Assembly (NCBI RefSeq): GCF_017833255.1
Contig: NZ_JAFIBU010000001.1
Location: forward strand, 4,169,501-4,233,500
DNA from: Paenibacillus sp. PvR098
GTDB lineage: Bacteria > Bacillota > Bacilli > Paenibacillales > NBRC-103111
Direction: 5' to 3'
Length of the DNA: 64,000 nt
Made by a program: the position numbers and the translations under genes. The notes beneath the pieces are model-generated. The model saw only the letters and a program-made list of their open reading frames with translations. It made no database searches and had not been told where the DNA came from. This document shows, one piece after another, positions 43,506 through 52,101 of this stretch; the first letter of the stretch is position 1; each line of letters begins with the position of its first letter.

Positions 43506-44486
43506 ATGAATAAAATAGAAAAAAACGGAAGCACAGTATATCCTATCACGGTTCCGACGCCTTATGACGTTGGAGATGTGAATATGTATTTACTAGAAGC
43601 GAACGGTGCTCTCACGTTAATCGATGCGGGTATTGATACCGATGAATGCTGGGATGCGTTCATGCTGACATTGACGAACAACGGTTATTCCCTTAGCGAT
43701 CTTTCACAAATATGGATCACTCATAACCATCAGGATCATATCGGATTGATTAACCGGATAACGACGCTTAGGCAGATGCCGGTTTACGCTCATCAGGAGT
43801 CGATTCCCCGATTAACGAGAGATCCCGAATTTTTGTCCATGCGCATTCGTTTCTTTGACCAGTTGTATCGCGAGATGGGCTGCGGTGCGGCAGGGGAGCA
43901 GCATATTCTTAAGCTTCAAGAGGCCAGGCGCCGCAATGATCAATTCAAAATCGTTACGGAAATCACTTCACTCTCTGATTCCGATGATATCGGAGGTTTT
44001 CAGGTGATGGAGGTTCCCGGACATGCTCCAGATCACATTGCTTTTTGGGATGCACAAAGAAAATTGTTGTTTGCCGGGGATCATCTGCTGAGGCATATTT
44101 CCAGCAATGCATTTATTGAGCCCGATCTGGAAGGAAACCGGAAGCTTACCTTGGTAGAATACGCCCATTCTTTAAAAAAATGTTTGTTCCTAGACATGGA
44201 TACCGTATTCCCGGGGCATGGGGAACTTATTCGTGACTCCAAGGATCTAATTGACATGAGATTAACCCGAATGGGGCAAAAAGCAGAGAAAATACGAAGC
44301 ATGATTCAAAGTGGCGGATCAACGGCCTATGAGCTTGCTCAAAGCTATTATCCAACCAAATATGTAACCGTCTTTGCTCCCGTCATGTCCGAAATTATCG
44401 GCATGTTGGATTATTTAGAATCGCACGACCGTATTCAAAAGATGCAGAGAAACGGCATCTGGTATTATGAGCAAAAATCCTCTTAA
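43506..44486 (+). CDS. MBL-fold metallohydrolase, second copy
   Basis: The 326-residue protein shares the same family features as the product of 37622-38593: WITHNHQDHIGLINRI, MEVPGHAPDHIAFWD and LLFAGDHLLRHISSN, and a similar C-terminal region. It is probably a paralogue with its own substrate. The ATG follows AAGGAAG. It ends at a strong terminator that overlaps its stop, and so closes the transporter unit. Confidence 0.88.
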   Translation: MNKIEKNGSTVYPITVPTPYDVGDVNMYLLEANGALTLIDAGIDTDECWDAFMLTLTNNGYSLSDLSQIWITHNHQDHIGLINRITTLRQMPVYAHQESIPRLTRDPEFLSMRIRFFDQLYREMGCGAAGEQHILKLQEARRRNDQFKIVTEITSLSDSDDIGGFQVMEVPGHAPDHIAFWDAQRKLLFAGDHLLRHISSNAFIEPDLEGNRKLTLVEYAHSLKKCLFLDMDTVFPGHGELIRDSKDLIDMRLTRMGQKAEKIRSMIQSGGSTAYELAQSYYPTKYVTVFAPVMSEIIGMLDYLESHDRIQKMQRNGIWYYEQKSS

Positions 44487-44520
44487 GTAAGCGTGAAGCC
44501 TTATTTAAGGGGATTTTTTT
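44474..44520 (+). terminator. terminator before the paa-like operon
   Basis: AAAATCCTCTTAAGTAAG pairs with CTTATTTAAGGGGATTTT and is followed by a run of T. Confidence 0.85.
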
Positions 44521-44536
44521 ATTGGCCAAAATCATC

Positions 44537-44599
44537 TTGACAGCAAAAAAACAATATTATATTATTACGTTAAACAAACGAAAAACAAAAAAACGTAAT
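44537..44599 (+). promoter_or_regulatory. paaA promoter with overlapping inverted repeat
   Basis: TTGACA (44537-44542) and TATTAT (44560-44565) with 17 bases between form a strong sigma-A promoter. ATTACGTT (44564-44571) and AACGTAAT (44592-44599) are a perfect inverted repeat that starts in the -10 box, so a bound repressor would block transcription. PaaX is the obvious candidate. Confidence 0.65.
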
Positions 44600-44611
44600 G
44601 AGGTGACAAGC

Positions 44612-45547
44612 ATGCAGCAATCTACATTGTTAAAAGAAAAGGTCAATGCGGGATTCATGGTCGAACGGATAGAGGATATGGATGAGGAATATCTCAAAGC
44701 TTTGAAGCAAACGCTGATGATCGTCGGCGATACGGAACTGCTTAGCGTACCTCCTTTGTTAACCGTTTACAAACAAGCGCCTACGCTGAATAACAAAATT
44801 ACGGCACTGGCTATTATGCAGGATGAAATCGGCCATGCACACATCGCTTATCGTTTATTAAAGGATCTTGGCGTTGATGTGAATGAGCTGCTTTACGAAC
44901 GGCCGGCGAATAAATGGAAAAATCCATACGCTTTTGATTTCAAGCTGTCAAACTGGATTGAATTGGGTGTCTTTAATTCCCTGTTCGACCGCGCAGGTTA
45001 CACGCTCCTTGGAGATGCGCACGAATTTACGTCCTACGGCCCATGGAAGCGAGCGTTGGTCAAAGTGGATAAAGAGGAACTGTTCCACCTTCGCAACGGG
45101 GAAATCATTATGAAGGCGGCTATGGATAATCCGGAAACCAGCAAACAAGTGCAGGAAGCGGTGGATTGGATGTTCTTGATGGGACTGGAGTTCTTCGGTG
45201 TAGCGGATGAACTGAAAAGCCGCTCGGCGCAGCTGGATTACAGACTCAAAGGCAGATCGAACGATGAGCTTAGGCAAAAATGGCTTTCAACCGCAGTTCC
45301 CTTCTGTGAATCGATTGGGGTTAAGGTGCCGGCCCGGTTGGACGAGAAAACGCAAAAGTACGAGATCACGGTTCCATTCCCTTGTAAATTTGATATTGAG
45401 AACAAAAAATGGCTGCTGGACCAACCGGATACATGGAACGGCGTCATTGAAAGATTCAAAAAGAGAGGCCCGCAAAATGTGGAGTTCGTAGCACGTATCC
45501 AGGAAGGTGCCCACAAGATGGCGGCGCTTCGTAAAGAGGTGGGATAA
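44612..45547 (+). CDS. PaaA-like di-iron oxygenase subunit
   Basis: The 311-residue protein belongs to the phenylacetyl-CoA epoxidase alpha-subunit family. It has two E-x-x-H iron motifs, QDEIGHAHIAYRLL and DKEELFHLRNGE. The large subunit binds the CoA ester and performs epoxidation with O2. The ATG at 44612 follows GAGGTGA; the frame open to 44522 includes the promoter. The order paaA, paaD-like, paaB, paaC, zinc ribbon differs from the Enterobacteria order ABCDE. Confidence 0.9.
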   Translation: MQQSTLLKEKVNAGFMVERIEDMDEEYLKALKQTLMIVGDTELLSVPPLLTVYKQAPTLNNKITALAIMQDEIGHAHIAYRLLKDLGVDVNELLYERPANKWKNPYAFDFKLSNWIELGVFNSLFDRAGYTLLGDAHEFTSYGPWKRALVKVDKEELFHLRNGEIIMKAAMDNPETSKQVQEAVDWMFLMGLEFFGVADELKSRSAQLDYRLKGRSNDELRQKWLSTAVPFCESIGVKVPARLDEKTQKYEITVPFPCKFDIENKKWLLDQPDTWNGVIERFKKRGPQNVEFVARIQEGAHKMAALRKEVG

Positions 45548-45548
45548 C

Positions 45549-45875
45549 ATGCAGGACGTGAAGCAGGAAGTCAAGCGTTATTGGGAAGCGTTGAAGGAGG
45601 TTATGGATCCCGAATTTCCCGTTAGCGTCGTTGATATGGGGCTTATTTACGAGATTGAAGAAACGGATGCGGTTATCTCCGTGACCATGACGTACACGGC
45701 CGTTTCCTGCGCCTGTATGGAATGGATTGAAGCGGATATTAAAAAAAGGCTGCTGCAAGAGCCGGGCGTGCAGGAAGTGCAAATCAATGTCGTATGGAAT
45801 CCGCCATGGACCGTTGATCGCTTAAGCCCGGAAGCGCGGGAAAGAATGAAAAAATGGGGGGTCAGCGCCCGATGA
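45549..45875 (+). CDS. PaaD N-terminal-like (DUF59/MIP18) protein
   Basis: The 108-residue protein is a single DUF59 domain: LKEVMDPEFPVSVVDMGLIYE and TYTAVSCACMEWIE. The classical PaaD has this domain plus a C-terminal zinc ribbon; here the ribbon is on a separate gene at 46735. It probably helps iron-centre assembly of the epoxidase. The overlap with paaB (ATGA) shows coupling. Confidence 0.85.
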   Translation: MQDVKQEVKRYWEALKEVMDPEFPVSVVDMGLIYEIEETDAVISVTMTYTAVSCACMEWIEADIKKRLLQEPGVQEVQINVVWNPPWTVDRLSPEARERMKKWGVSAR

Positions 45876-46111
45876 GCCAAGCAGGGAACCGTTATGAATA
45901 TGAAGTGTATACGCGTATCAAAAGAGGCGACAACCTGATCCATGTCGGAACGGTTGAAGCCCCGACGGAAGAATTAGCCAAGGTATACGCGGGTTACATC
46001 TATGACGAGGAAGATTGGGTTGAAATGTGCATCATCCGCAGGGATAACATCAAGTGGGTAATCCAGCCGGAGGGGTTATTCGTTAAAGAAGGAGCAGTGC
46101 GCCATGGGTGA
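45872..46111 (+). CDS. PaaB-like epoxidase small subunit
   Basis: The 79-residue protein starts at the ATG overlapping the previous stop. It shows YEVYTRIKRGDNLIHVGTVEAP, the pattern of PaaB, the structural bridge of the epoxidase complex. It overlaps the next gene by eight bases. Confidence 0.82.
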   Translation: MSQAGNRYEYEVYTRIKRGDNLIHVGTVEAPTEELAKVYAGYIYDEEDWVEMCIIRRDNIKWVIQPEGLFVKEGAVRHG

Positions 46112-46745
46112 CAAAACAGTCGGCTTGACCTTATTTATCGAAACTATCGAAACGATAGCGGATAATAAATATGTTTTGGGAGACTTGCTGGTCGAGATCG
46201 GAGTCAGCGGGCCGGATCTTGAAGCGACGCTTTCCATGATTGCGATGGCTCAAGGGGAGCTCGGACACGCAAGGCTGCTGTATAACTGGGCATTCGATTT
46301 GAAAGGAACCAAGAAACAGGAAATCGAACGGCAAACAGGTAAAGCCTTTGCATCGGTGGTTGCCGTGAATAGCTGGATTGACTTAATCGGGTCTTTGTAT
46401 GTGGTGAATGTTGGGCTTGAGCTTGCGCTCAAAGCGATGCTGGATGGACGCCATGCCGATGTGGTTAACCGCATCAACAAGCTGCTGAAGGAACAAAAAG
46501 AGCACATTATATACTCCCGAGGTTGGGTAGAGCAGCTTTTGAACGACCAAGGAGCAGTTCCACGAAAAATAGACGAAAGTATAAAAAAGGTAACAACGGA
46601 AGTTCGGTCATGGCTGAAATCATTAGAAGATTCCGCTGCATTAGTGGAAGAGGGCTACCTCAAGGCCGGCGTCAACCTTACGGATCCATTTCAGTCGAAG
46701 CTTGCCAGTTTGCAGATACAAAGGGCTGAATCCGATGCCGTCTAA
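46104..46745 (+). CDS. PaaC-like di-iron-fold subunit
   Basis: The 213-residue protein is the inactive-subunit homologue that stabilises PaaA. It keeps SMIAMAQGELGHARLLYNWA, with an E-x-x-H motif, but the second motif is weak (LKEQKEHIIYSRGW). It overlaps its neighbours at both ends, so the five epoxidase genes are translated together. Confidence 0.85.
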   Translation: MGDKTVGLTLFIETIETIADNKYVLGDLLVEIGVSGPDLEATLSMIAMAQGELGHARLLYNWAFDLKGTKKQEIERQTGKAFASVVAVNSWIDLIGSLYVVNVGLELALKAMLDGRHADVVNRINKLLKEQKEHIIYSRGWVEQLLNDQGAVPRKIDESIKKVTTEVRSWLKSLEDSAALVEEGYLKAGVNLTDPFQSKLASLQIQRAESDAV

Positions 46746-46899
46746 AGATGAACAACAACCGCATTGTTCCTTTTGCAATTCGACGAATGTCGTGCTGTTA
46801 TCCCGCTTTGGTACCGCGCAGCTGGTCAGGCAATATTACTGTAATGACTGCCGCAGCGCTTTTGAATATATCCGATGGCAAAGTGAGAATGCCGAGTAA
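46735..46899 (+). CDS. stand-alone zinc ribbon of PaaD type
   Basis: The 54-residue protein carries HCSFCNSTNVVLLSRFG and YYCNDCRSAFEYIRW, i.e. two CxxC pairs of a zinc ribbon. This matches the C-terminal half of ordinary PaaD. It starts 11 bases inside the end of paaC, so it is a genuine gene of the operon. Confidence 0.8.
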   Translation: MPSKDEQQPHCSFCNSTNVVLLSRFGTAQLVRQYYCNDCRSAFEYIRWQSENAE

Positions 46900-46917
46900 C
46901 GTGAGGTGTAAAGCCCG

Positions 46918-47775
46918 ATGAAGGTTCAGACAGTCGGAGTGATTGGTTCAGGCACGATGGGGGCCGGTATTGCGCAAGTCATTAGCCAAAACGGCTTTAG
47001 CGTTTTGCTTTACGATATTAACGAAGAAATGGTTCAACGTTCCTTATCGCGAATTCATTCTCAAATTGATAAATTATTCGAAAAAGGGAAGCTGACAGAG
47101 TCTGAGTCACAAGGCATAAAAATAAGACTTCGAACCACCGTTCAGCTAGCCGATCTGCAGGTGTGCCAAATTGTCATCGAAGCGGCTCCGGAGAAAATGG
47201 AAGTTAAGCGCAATATTTTCCAGGAGTTAGACCCATATTGTTCGAAGGAAACGATATTGGCTACGAATACGTCATCCTTCTCCATCACTGAAATTGCAGG
47301 GTTCACGAATCAACCGGAGCGGGTTGCAGGATTGCATTTTTTCAACCCCGCGACCTTAATGCCGCTAGTTGAGGTGATCAGTGGACTGCGAACCAGTGAG
47401 GCCACGATGGAGAGCCTAGCGAATTTTGCCCGGAGCATCAACAAGAGCCCGGTAACGTGTAAGGATACCCCGGGATTCATTGTTAATCGGATCGCACGTC
47501 CCTACTATAATGAAGCGTTACGGATTATGGGGGATCAGATGGCATCCGCGGCACAGATCGACCGAATTATGACCAAAGCAGGGAAGTTCCGTATGGGTCC
47601 CTTTGAATTGCAGGATATGATCGGTGTGGATATTAATTTCTCCACAACGGAATCTTTACACCAAGGATTTTTCGGCGATGCTCGCTTCCGCCCTCATTAC
47701 TACCAACAAAGAATGGTGCAATCGGGACAGCTGGGGAGAAAGTCGGGGGGAGGGTACTACGAGTATGACAAATAA
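46918..47775 (+). CDS. 3-hydroxyacyl-CoA dehydrogenase (PaaH/Hbd-like)
   Basis: The 285-residue protein has the NAD loop GVIGSGTMGAGIAQV and the catalytic region AGLHFFNPATLMPLVEVI, with CKDTPGFIVNRIARPYYNEA and FRMGPFELQDMIGVDINFS. It oxidises the 3-hydroxyacyl-CoA formed after ring opening. The ATG follows GTGAGGTG. Confidence 0.93.
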   Translation: MKVQTVGVIGSGTMGAGIAQVISQNGFSVLLYDINEEMVQRSLSRIHSQIDKLFEKGKLTESESQGIKIRLRTTVQLADLQVCQIVIEAAPEKMEVKRNIFQELDPYCSKETILATNTSSFSITEIAGFTNQPERVAGLHFFNPATLMPLVEVISGLRTSEATMESLANFARSINKSPVTCKDTPGFIVNRIARPYYNEALRIMGDQMASAAQIDRIMTKAGKFRMGPFELQDMIGVDINFSTTESLHQGFFGDARFRPHYYQQRMVQSGQLGRKSGGGYYEYDK

Positions 47776-48526
47776 GCAGGTTGTCTCCGTTGTAGGAACC
47801 AATTTGCTTGCCGACGCTCTGAGGAAGCAGCTAAGTTCCATGAAGGGAGTGGAGGTCCTTGATTTTCAAGAGGCGAAGACGCGTTCCATACCGCTCCATA
47901 TCGTGATAGAAACATCGAACCTGGAGCTTGCGGAGAAAAAAGCGAGGCTTCAGAACATGGAAAAGTACATTGCCAGCGATACGCTGATTTTGTCCTCGGT
48001 ACTGGGCGTTACAGCGACTCAAGCGGCCTCATGGCTGTCTCATCCTTCCCGTCTTGTAGGCTTTGCGGCGTTTGCCAACTTGGAACAAACGGAATTGATC
48101 GAGCTGTGCGCGGCGCTTCAGACGGATGCCGGGTATGCCAAACAAGCGGAAGCCTTCATTACTGCCATCGGCAAAGAAACGGAATGGGTTGAAGACGAAG
48201 TCGGATTGGTATTCCCACGTATATTGTCGATGATTGTGAATGAAGCCGCGTTTGCGTTGATGGAGAAAATCTCCTCGGCAGAAGAGATCGATACGGCTAT
48301 GCGTAAAGGAACGAATTATCCGATGGGGCCGTTAGCTTGGGCGGATGAGGTCGGATTGGATGACATTTATGCCGTGTTGTCCGGACTGCACCGTGACTTA
48401 GGCGAGGATCGTTACCGGCCTGCTCCTATCTTACGGAAGCTCGTTCACGCCGGATGGCTGGGCCAAAAGACAGGCAGAGGATTTTACACCTATGCTAATC
48501 AAGATGCGAAGGAGACGTTCGTATGA
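47765..48526 (+). CDS. 3-hydroxyacyl-CoA dehydrogenase-like protein with degenerate nucleotide loop
   Basis: The 253-residue protein starts 11 bases inside the end of the preceding gene. Its C-terminal half matches the same family (NYPMGPLAWADEVGLDDI, GWLGQKTGRGFYTYAN). In the N-terminal half the NAD loop is replaced by VVSVVGTNLLADAL, which lacks the usual GxGxxG. It may act as a helper subunit or bind the CoA ester without oxidising it. The low score is for function, not for reality of the gene. Confidence 0.8.
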   Translation: MTNKQVVSVVGTNLLADALRKQLSSMKGVEVLDFQEAKTRSIPLHIVIETSNLELAEKKARLQNMEKYIASDTLILSSVLGVTATQAASWLSHPSRLVGFAAFANLEQTELIELCAALQTDAGYAKQAEAFITAIGKETEWVEDEVGLVFPRILSMIVNEAAFALMEKISSAEEIDTAMRKGTNYPMGPLAWADEVGLDDIYAVLSGLHRDLGEDRYRPAPILRKLVHAGWLGQKTGRGFYTYANQDAKETFV

Positions 48527-49719
48527 GGGAGGCCGTCATTGTTGACGCTTTGCGTACCCCGATCGGTAAGTATAACGGATCGCTGCAGAATGTGCGTCCA
48601 GATGATCTTGCGGCAGCGGTCATCCGCGAATTGTTCAAGAGAAATCCCCTCGATCCTTCCCTGGTGGAGGATGTGTTCTTCGGCTGTGCCAATCAGGCGG
48701 GGGAAGATAACCGCAACGTCGCCCGTATGGCCGTCTTGCTCTCAGGGATGCCAAAGTCGGTACCCGGAGTCACCGTTAATCGGTTATGCGCTTCCGGATT
48801 GGAGGCGATTAACCAAGCGGCCGCGGCAATCCACTCGAACATCGGCGATATTTTTATCGCGGGCGGTACGGAAAGTATGTCCCGTGCGCCTTACGTGATG
48901 CTGAAGCCGAATTTGAGCGGTGAACGGGGCAACCAGACCCTGTATGATACCACGCTGGGCTGGCGTATGGTGAACTCTAAACTGGCGGAGCAATATCCTC
49001 CGATCAGCTTGGGTGAGACGGCGGAGAATGTGGCCGAGCGCTACGGGATAACCCGCGAAGAGCAGGATGAATTTGCTTTATCCAGCCAGCTCAAAGCGCA
49101 GGCGGCGATCGAAAGCGGACGGTTCAAGAGCGAGATTGTTCCGATGGAAATCAAGCAGGGCAAACAAACCGTTGTGTTTGATACGGACGAACATCCGAGG
49201 GCGGATACGACCTTGGAGAAGCTCGCTCAGCTCAAACCGGCGTTTAAAACAAATGGAAGCGTTACCGCTGGGAATTCCTCGGGCATCAACGACGGCGCAA
49301 GCGCCCTGCTGATCATGGAGAGACAGACCGCTGAGCGATTGGGCTTGACCCCGATCGCCAAAATTGTGACCTGGGCGGCATCCGGAGTCGATCCGGCCTA
49401 TATGGGGATCGGTCCGATTCCCGCAGTAACCAAAGTATTGAAGAAAGCAAACCTGACGGTAAGCCAGTTGGATCTGATTGAAGTGAATGAAGCGTTCGCT
49501 TCTCAATCGGTCGCTTGTGCCAAGGAGCTTGGTTTTGATATGAACAAAGTCAATGTGAACGGGGGAGCGATCGCTTTAGGACATCCTCTTGGATGCAGCG
49601 GCGCCCGGATCGTGACCACGTTGGTACATGAAATGACTCGCACCGATTGCCGCTATGGTTTGGCCACCATGTGTATTGGGGTAGGACAGGGACTCGCCAC
49701 GGTTATCGAAAAACTATGA
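48523..49719 (+). CDS. thiolase (beta-ketoadipyl-CoA thiolase, PaaJ-like)
   Basis: The 398-residue thiolase has the catalytic Cys89 in NRLCASGLEAIN, NGGAIALGHPLGCSGAR with the histidine, and MCIGVGQGLA. It splits 3-oxoadipyl-CoA or a like product to acetyl-CoA and succinyl-CoA. It overlaps the stop of the preceding gene (ATGA). Confidence 0.93.
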   Translation: MREAVIVDALRTPIGKYNGSLQNVRPDDLAAAVIRELFKRNPLDPSLVEDVFFGCANQAGEDNRNVARMAVLLSGMPKSVPGVTVNRLCASGLEAINQAAAAIHSNIGDIFIAGGTESMSRAPYVMLKPNLSGERGNQTLYDTTLGWRMVNSKLAEQYPPISLGETAENVAERYGITREEQDEFALSSQLKAQAAIESGRFKSEIVPMEIKQGKQTVVFDTDEHPRADTTLEKLAQLKPAFKTNGSVTAGNSSGINDGASALLIMERQTAERLGLTPIAKIVTWAASGVDPAYMGIGPIPAVTKVLKKANLTVSQLDLIEVNEAFASQSVACAKELGFDMNKVNVNGGAIALGHPLGCSGARIVTTLVHEMTRTDCRYGLATMCIGVGQGLATVIEKL

Positions 49720-49731
49720 GGAGGACTACCG

Positions 49732-51213
49732 ATGTTGAAGGAATATTATCCGCTCTTTATTAACGGCAAATGGGAAGACAGCAGCAATGGCGAGGTATTT
49801 GAAACGCATAATCCCGCTACGGGAGAAGTTATTGCGAAAGTGGCAAAAGCGACGAAGGCAGACGTGGACAAAGCGGTGGCCGCAGCCCGTGATGCGTTTG
49901 AGAACGGCAAGTGGTCGAAGTTCTCCGCAACTAGGCGCGCCCGGGTGTTGAATAAAATCGCCGAGCTTCTGCGCGGCCGATTCAATGAATTGGTCCAATT
50001 GGAAGTGCTGAACAGCGGCAAGACGGTAGATGCCGCGAAGGGGCAAATCACTCAAGCGATTGAAGACTTTGAATTTTACGCCGCAGCCGCCATCACCCAA
50101 GGCGGGCAAGTGAATCAGGTGCCTAACGGATTTTTTAACTATACGGTTAAGGAACCGGTGGGTGTATGCGGACAAATCATCCCATGGAACTATCCGTTCA
50201 TGATGGCAGCGTGGAAAGTGGCGCCTGCACTGGCAGCAGGATGTACGGTGGTGCTCAAGCCGGCCAGTTTCACTCCGATTACGGCATACGCTCTGGCAGA
50301 GGTTTGCCATGAAGCGGGAGTTCCCGAGGGGGTTGTGAACGTTCTTACCGGCAGCGGCTCGGAGATCGGACCTTACATGACGGAGCATCCGGGTATCGAC
50401 AAGATCGCCTTCACCGGCGAAACGGAGACGGGAAAAGACATCATGGCCCGCGCGTCCGTGACGTTGAAACGGGTGACGCTGGAGCTGGGCGGCAAATCTC
50501 CGAACCTCGTATTTGAGGATTGCGATATCGATGGTGCTGTTGACGGCTCTCTGTACGGTATTTTCTATAACACAGGCCAATCCTGTGAAGCCCGTTCCCG
50601 GCTGTTCGTCCATGAATCCATCTATGACAAGTTCATGGAGAAGTTCATTGAAAAGGCGAAGAAAATCCGCGTCGGCGATCCGTTTGCTGAGGGAGTGCAC
50701 ATGGGAGCGGTCATCTCCGCAAGCCATGAAAAAGTGATTGACGGCTATGTGAAGCTGGCTGTGGAAGAAGGAGCCGAGGTGCTTTATGGCGGTAAACGTC
50801 CTGAAGGCCCGGAGTATGACAAGGGACATTGGTATATGCCTACGATTATCGGCAATGTCCGCAATGACATGAGAGTAGCACAAGAGGAAATTTTCGGTCC
50901 GGTCGTTGTCGTGATGAAGTTCAGCGATGAGAAAGAAGTGATCCGACAGGCGAATGATTCCATCTTCGGACTGGGATCCGCGGTTTGGACCAAGGATCAT
51001 GGAAGAGCGCACCGGGTTGCTGCAGCTATGCGGGCAGGGATTGTGATGGTCAACTCTCCGATCTCCGCATTCCCGGGTACGCCGTTCGGCGGATACAAAC
51101 AATCCGGCTTTGGCCGGGAGCTCTCTCTCGAAACGATGAATTTGTACACGGAGACCAAGAGTGTAGTCTCTTATGTAGGAAGCCGGCCGCTCAATCTATT
51201 CGGAATTCAGTAA
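49732..51213 (+). CDS. aldehyde dehydrogenase
   Basis: The 493-residue ALDH of betaine-aldehyde type shows CGQIIPWNYPFMMAAWK, LELGGKSPNLVFEDCD and the catalytic YNTGQSCEARSRLF. In the Enterobacteria Paa pathway the aldehyde from ring hydrolysis is oxidised by the ALDH half of PaaZ. Here no MaoC/hydratase domain is fused, so this protein may provide only the oxidation step. Confidence 0.92.
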   Translation: MLKEYYPLFINGKWEDSSNGEVFETHNPATGEVIAKVAKATKADVDKAVAAARDAFENGKWSKFSATRRARVLNKIAELLRGRFNELVQLEVLNSGKTVDAAKGQITQAIEDFEFYAAAAITQGGQVNQVPNGFFNYTVKEPVGVCGQIIPWNYPFMMAAWKVAPALAAGCTVVLKPASFTPITAYALAEVCHEAGVPEGVVNVLTGSGSEIGPYMTEHPGIDKIAFTGETETGKDIMARASVTLKRVTLELGGKSPNLVFEDCDIDGAVDGSLYGIFYNTGQSCEARSRLFVHESIYDKFMEKFIEKAKKIRVGDPFAEGVHMGAVISASHEKVIDGYVKLAVEEGAEVLYGGKRPEGPEYDKGHWYMPTIIGNVRNDMRVAQEEIFGPVVVVMKFSDEKEVIRQANDSIFGLGSAVWTKDHGRAHRVAAAMRAGIVMVNSPISAFPGTPFGGYKQSGFGRELSLETMNLYTETKSVVSYVGSRPLNLFGIQ

Positions 51214-51253
51214 ATCCAAATAAAAATCCAAACCAACCTTAGGAGGAATCCCT

Positions 51254-52033
51254 ATGTCCACGAATTTAACCCTTATAAAAGAAAACGGTATCGCTGAAAT
51301 TCATCTGCACGTTAACAAAACGAACTCCTACAGCCTGGACTTCTATAAAGAGCTGAATGCGGCCATCGATGATATTCGTTTCGATTCTTCGATCAAAGTG
51401 GCGATTCTCATGAGCGATGTTCCGAAGTTCTTCTCTGCCGGCGCAGATATCAACTTCCTGAAATCGGCTGAGCCTCGCTTCAAAACGCAGTTCTGCTTAT
51501 TCTGCAACGAGACATTGGATAAAATGGCCCGCTCGCCGCAAATTTTCATTGCCTGCCTTGAAGGCCATACCGTCGGCGGCGGTTTGGAGATGGCACTCGG
51601 CTGCGACCTCCGCTTTATGGGAGATCAGGCTGGTAAAATCGGCCTTCCTGAGATCTCGCTCGGAGTGCTCGCCGGAACCGGCGGCACGCAGCGCTTGGCC
51701 CGTTTGATCGGCTTCTCCCGTGCGCTGGATATGAACATCACCGGCAAAACGATTACGCCTCAGGAAGCTCTGCAAATGGGATTGGTCAATGACGTGTTCC
51801 CGCAGGAGCAAACGCGTGAAAAGGTGCTTGAATATGCAAGAAAAATCGTCAACAGCGCATCCTACGCCGCTGCCAACATTAAGCTTTCCATTATGAACGG
51901 CAAAGAAATGCCGCTCAACGTGGCGGTTCGTTATGAAGGCGAGCTGCAGAACCTGCTTTTCCGTTCCGAGGATGCCAAAGAAGGCCTGAGCTCTTTCTTG
52001 GAAAAACGGGAAGCCAACTGGATGGGCGCATAA
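51254..52033 (+). CDS. enoyl-CoA hydratase/isomerase, copy 2
   Basis: The 259-residue protein is about 95% identical to that of 31537-32337. Most differences are at the two ends (LSSFLEKREANWMGA here versus LSAFLEKRNPDWKGL). The DNA has many silent changes, so the copies are not a recent assembly duplication. The ATG follows TAGGAGG. It is the last gene of the paaA-led operon before a perfect terminator. Confidence 0.92.
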   Translation: MSTNLTLIKENGIAEIHLHVNKTNSYSLDFYKELNAAIDDIRFDSSIKVAILMSDVPKFFSAGADINFLKSAEPRFKTQFCLFCNETLDKMARSPQIFIACLEGHTVGGGLEMALGCDLRFMGDQAGKIGLPEISLGVLAGTGGTQRLARLIGFSRALDMNITGKTITPQEALQMGLVNDVFPQEQTREKVLEYARKIVNSASYAAANIKLSIMNGKEMPLNVAVRYEGELQNLLFRSEDAKEGLSSFLEKREANWMGA

Positions 52034-52051
52034 TAACATGCTTCTTGAATT

Positions 52052-52093
52052 GCGATATCGGCTCCCATTGCGGACCGATATCGCCATTTTTTT
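52052..52093 (+). terminator. terminator after enoyl-CoA hydratase copy 2
   Basis: GCGATATCGG and CCGATATCGC form a perfect 10-bp stem around 13 bases, followed by seven T. Confidence 0.9.
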
Positions 52094-52101
52094 AAAGGCG
52101 G

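Noticed and set aside
44522-44611. N-terminal extension of the PaaA-like protein
   Set aside because: The extension consists of promoter and operator sequence; the ATG at 44612 follows GAGGTGA.
49726-51102. Long minus-strand frame of 458 codons over the aldehyde dehydrogenase
   Set aside because: It is antisense to a gene with all ALDH motifs and has no recognisable domain.
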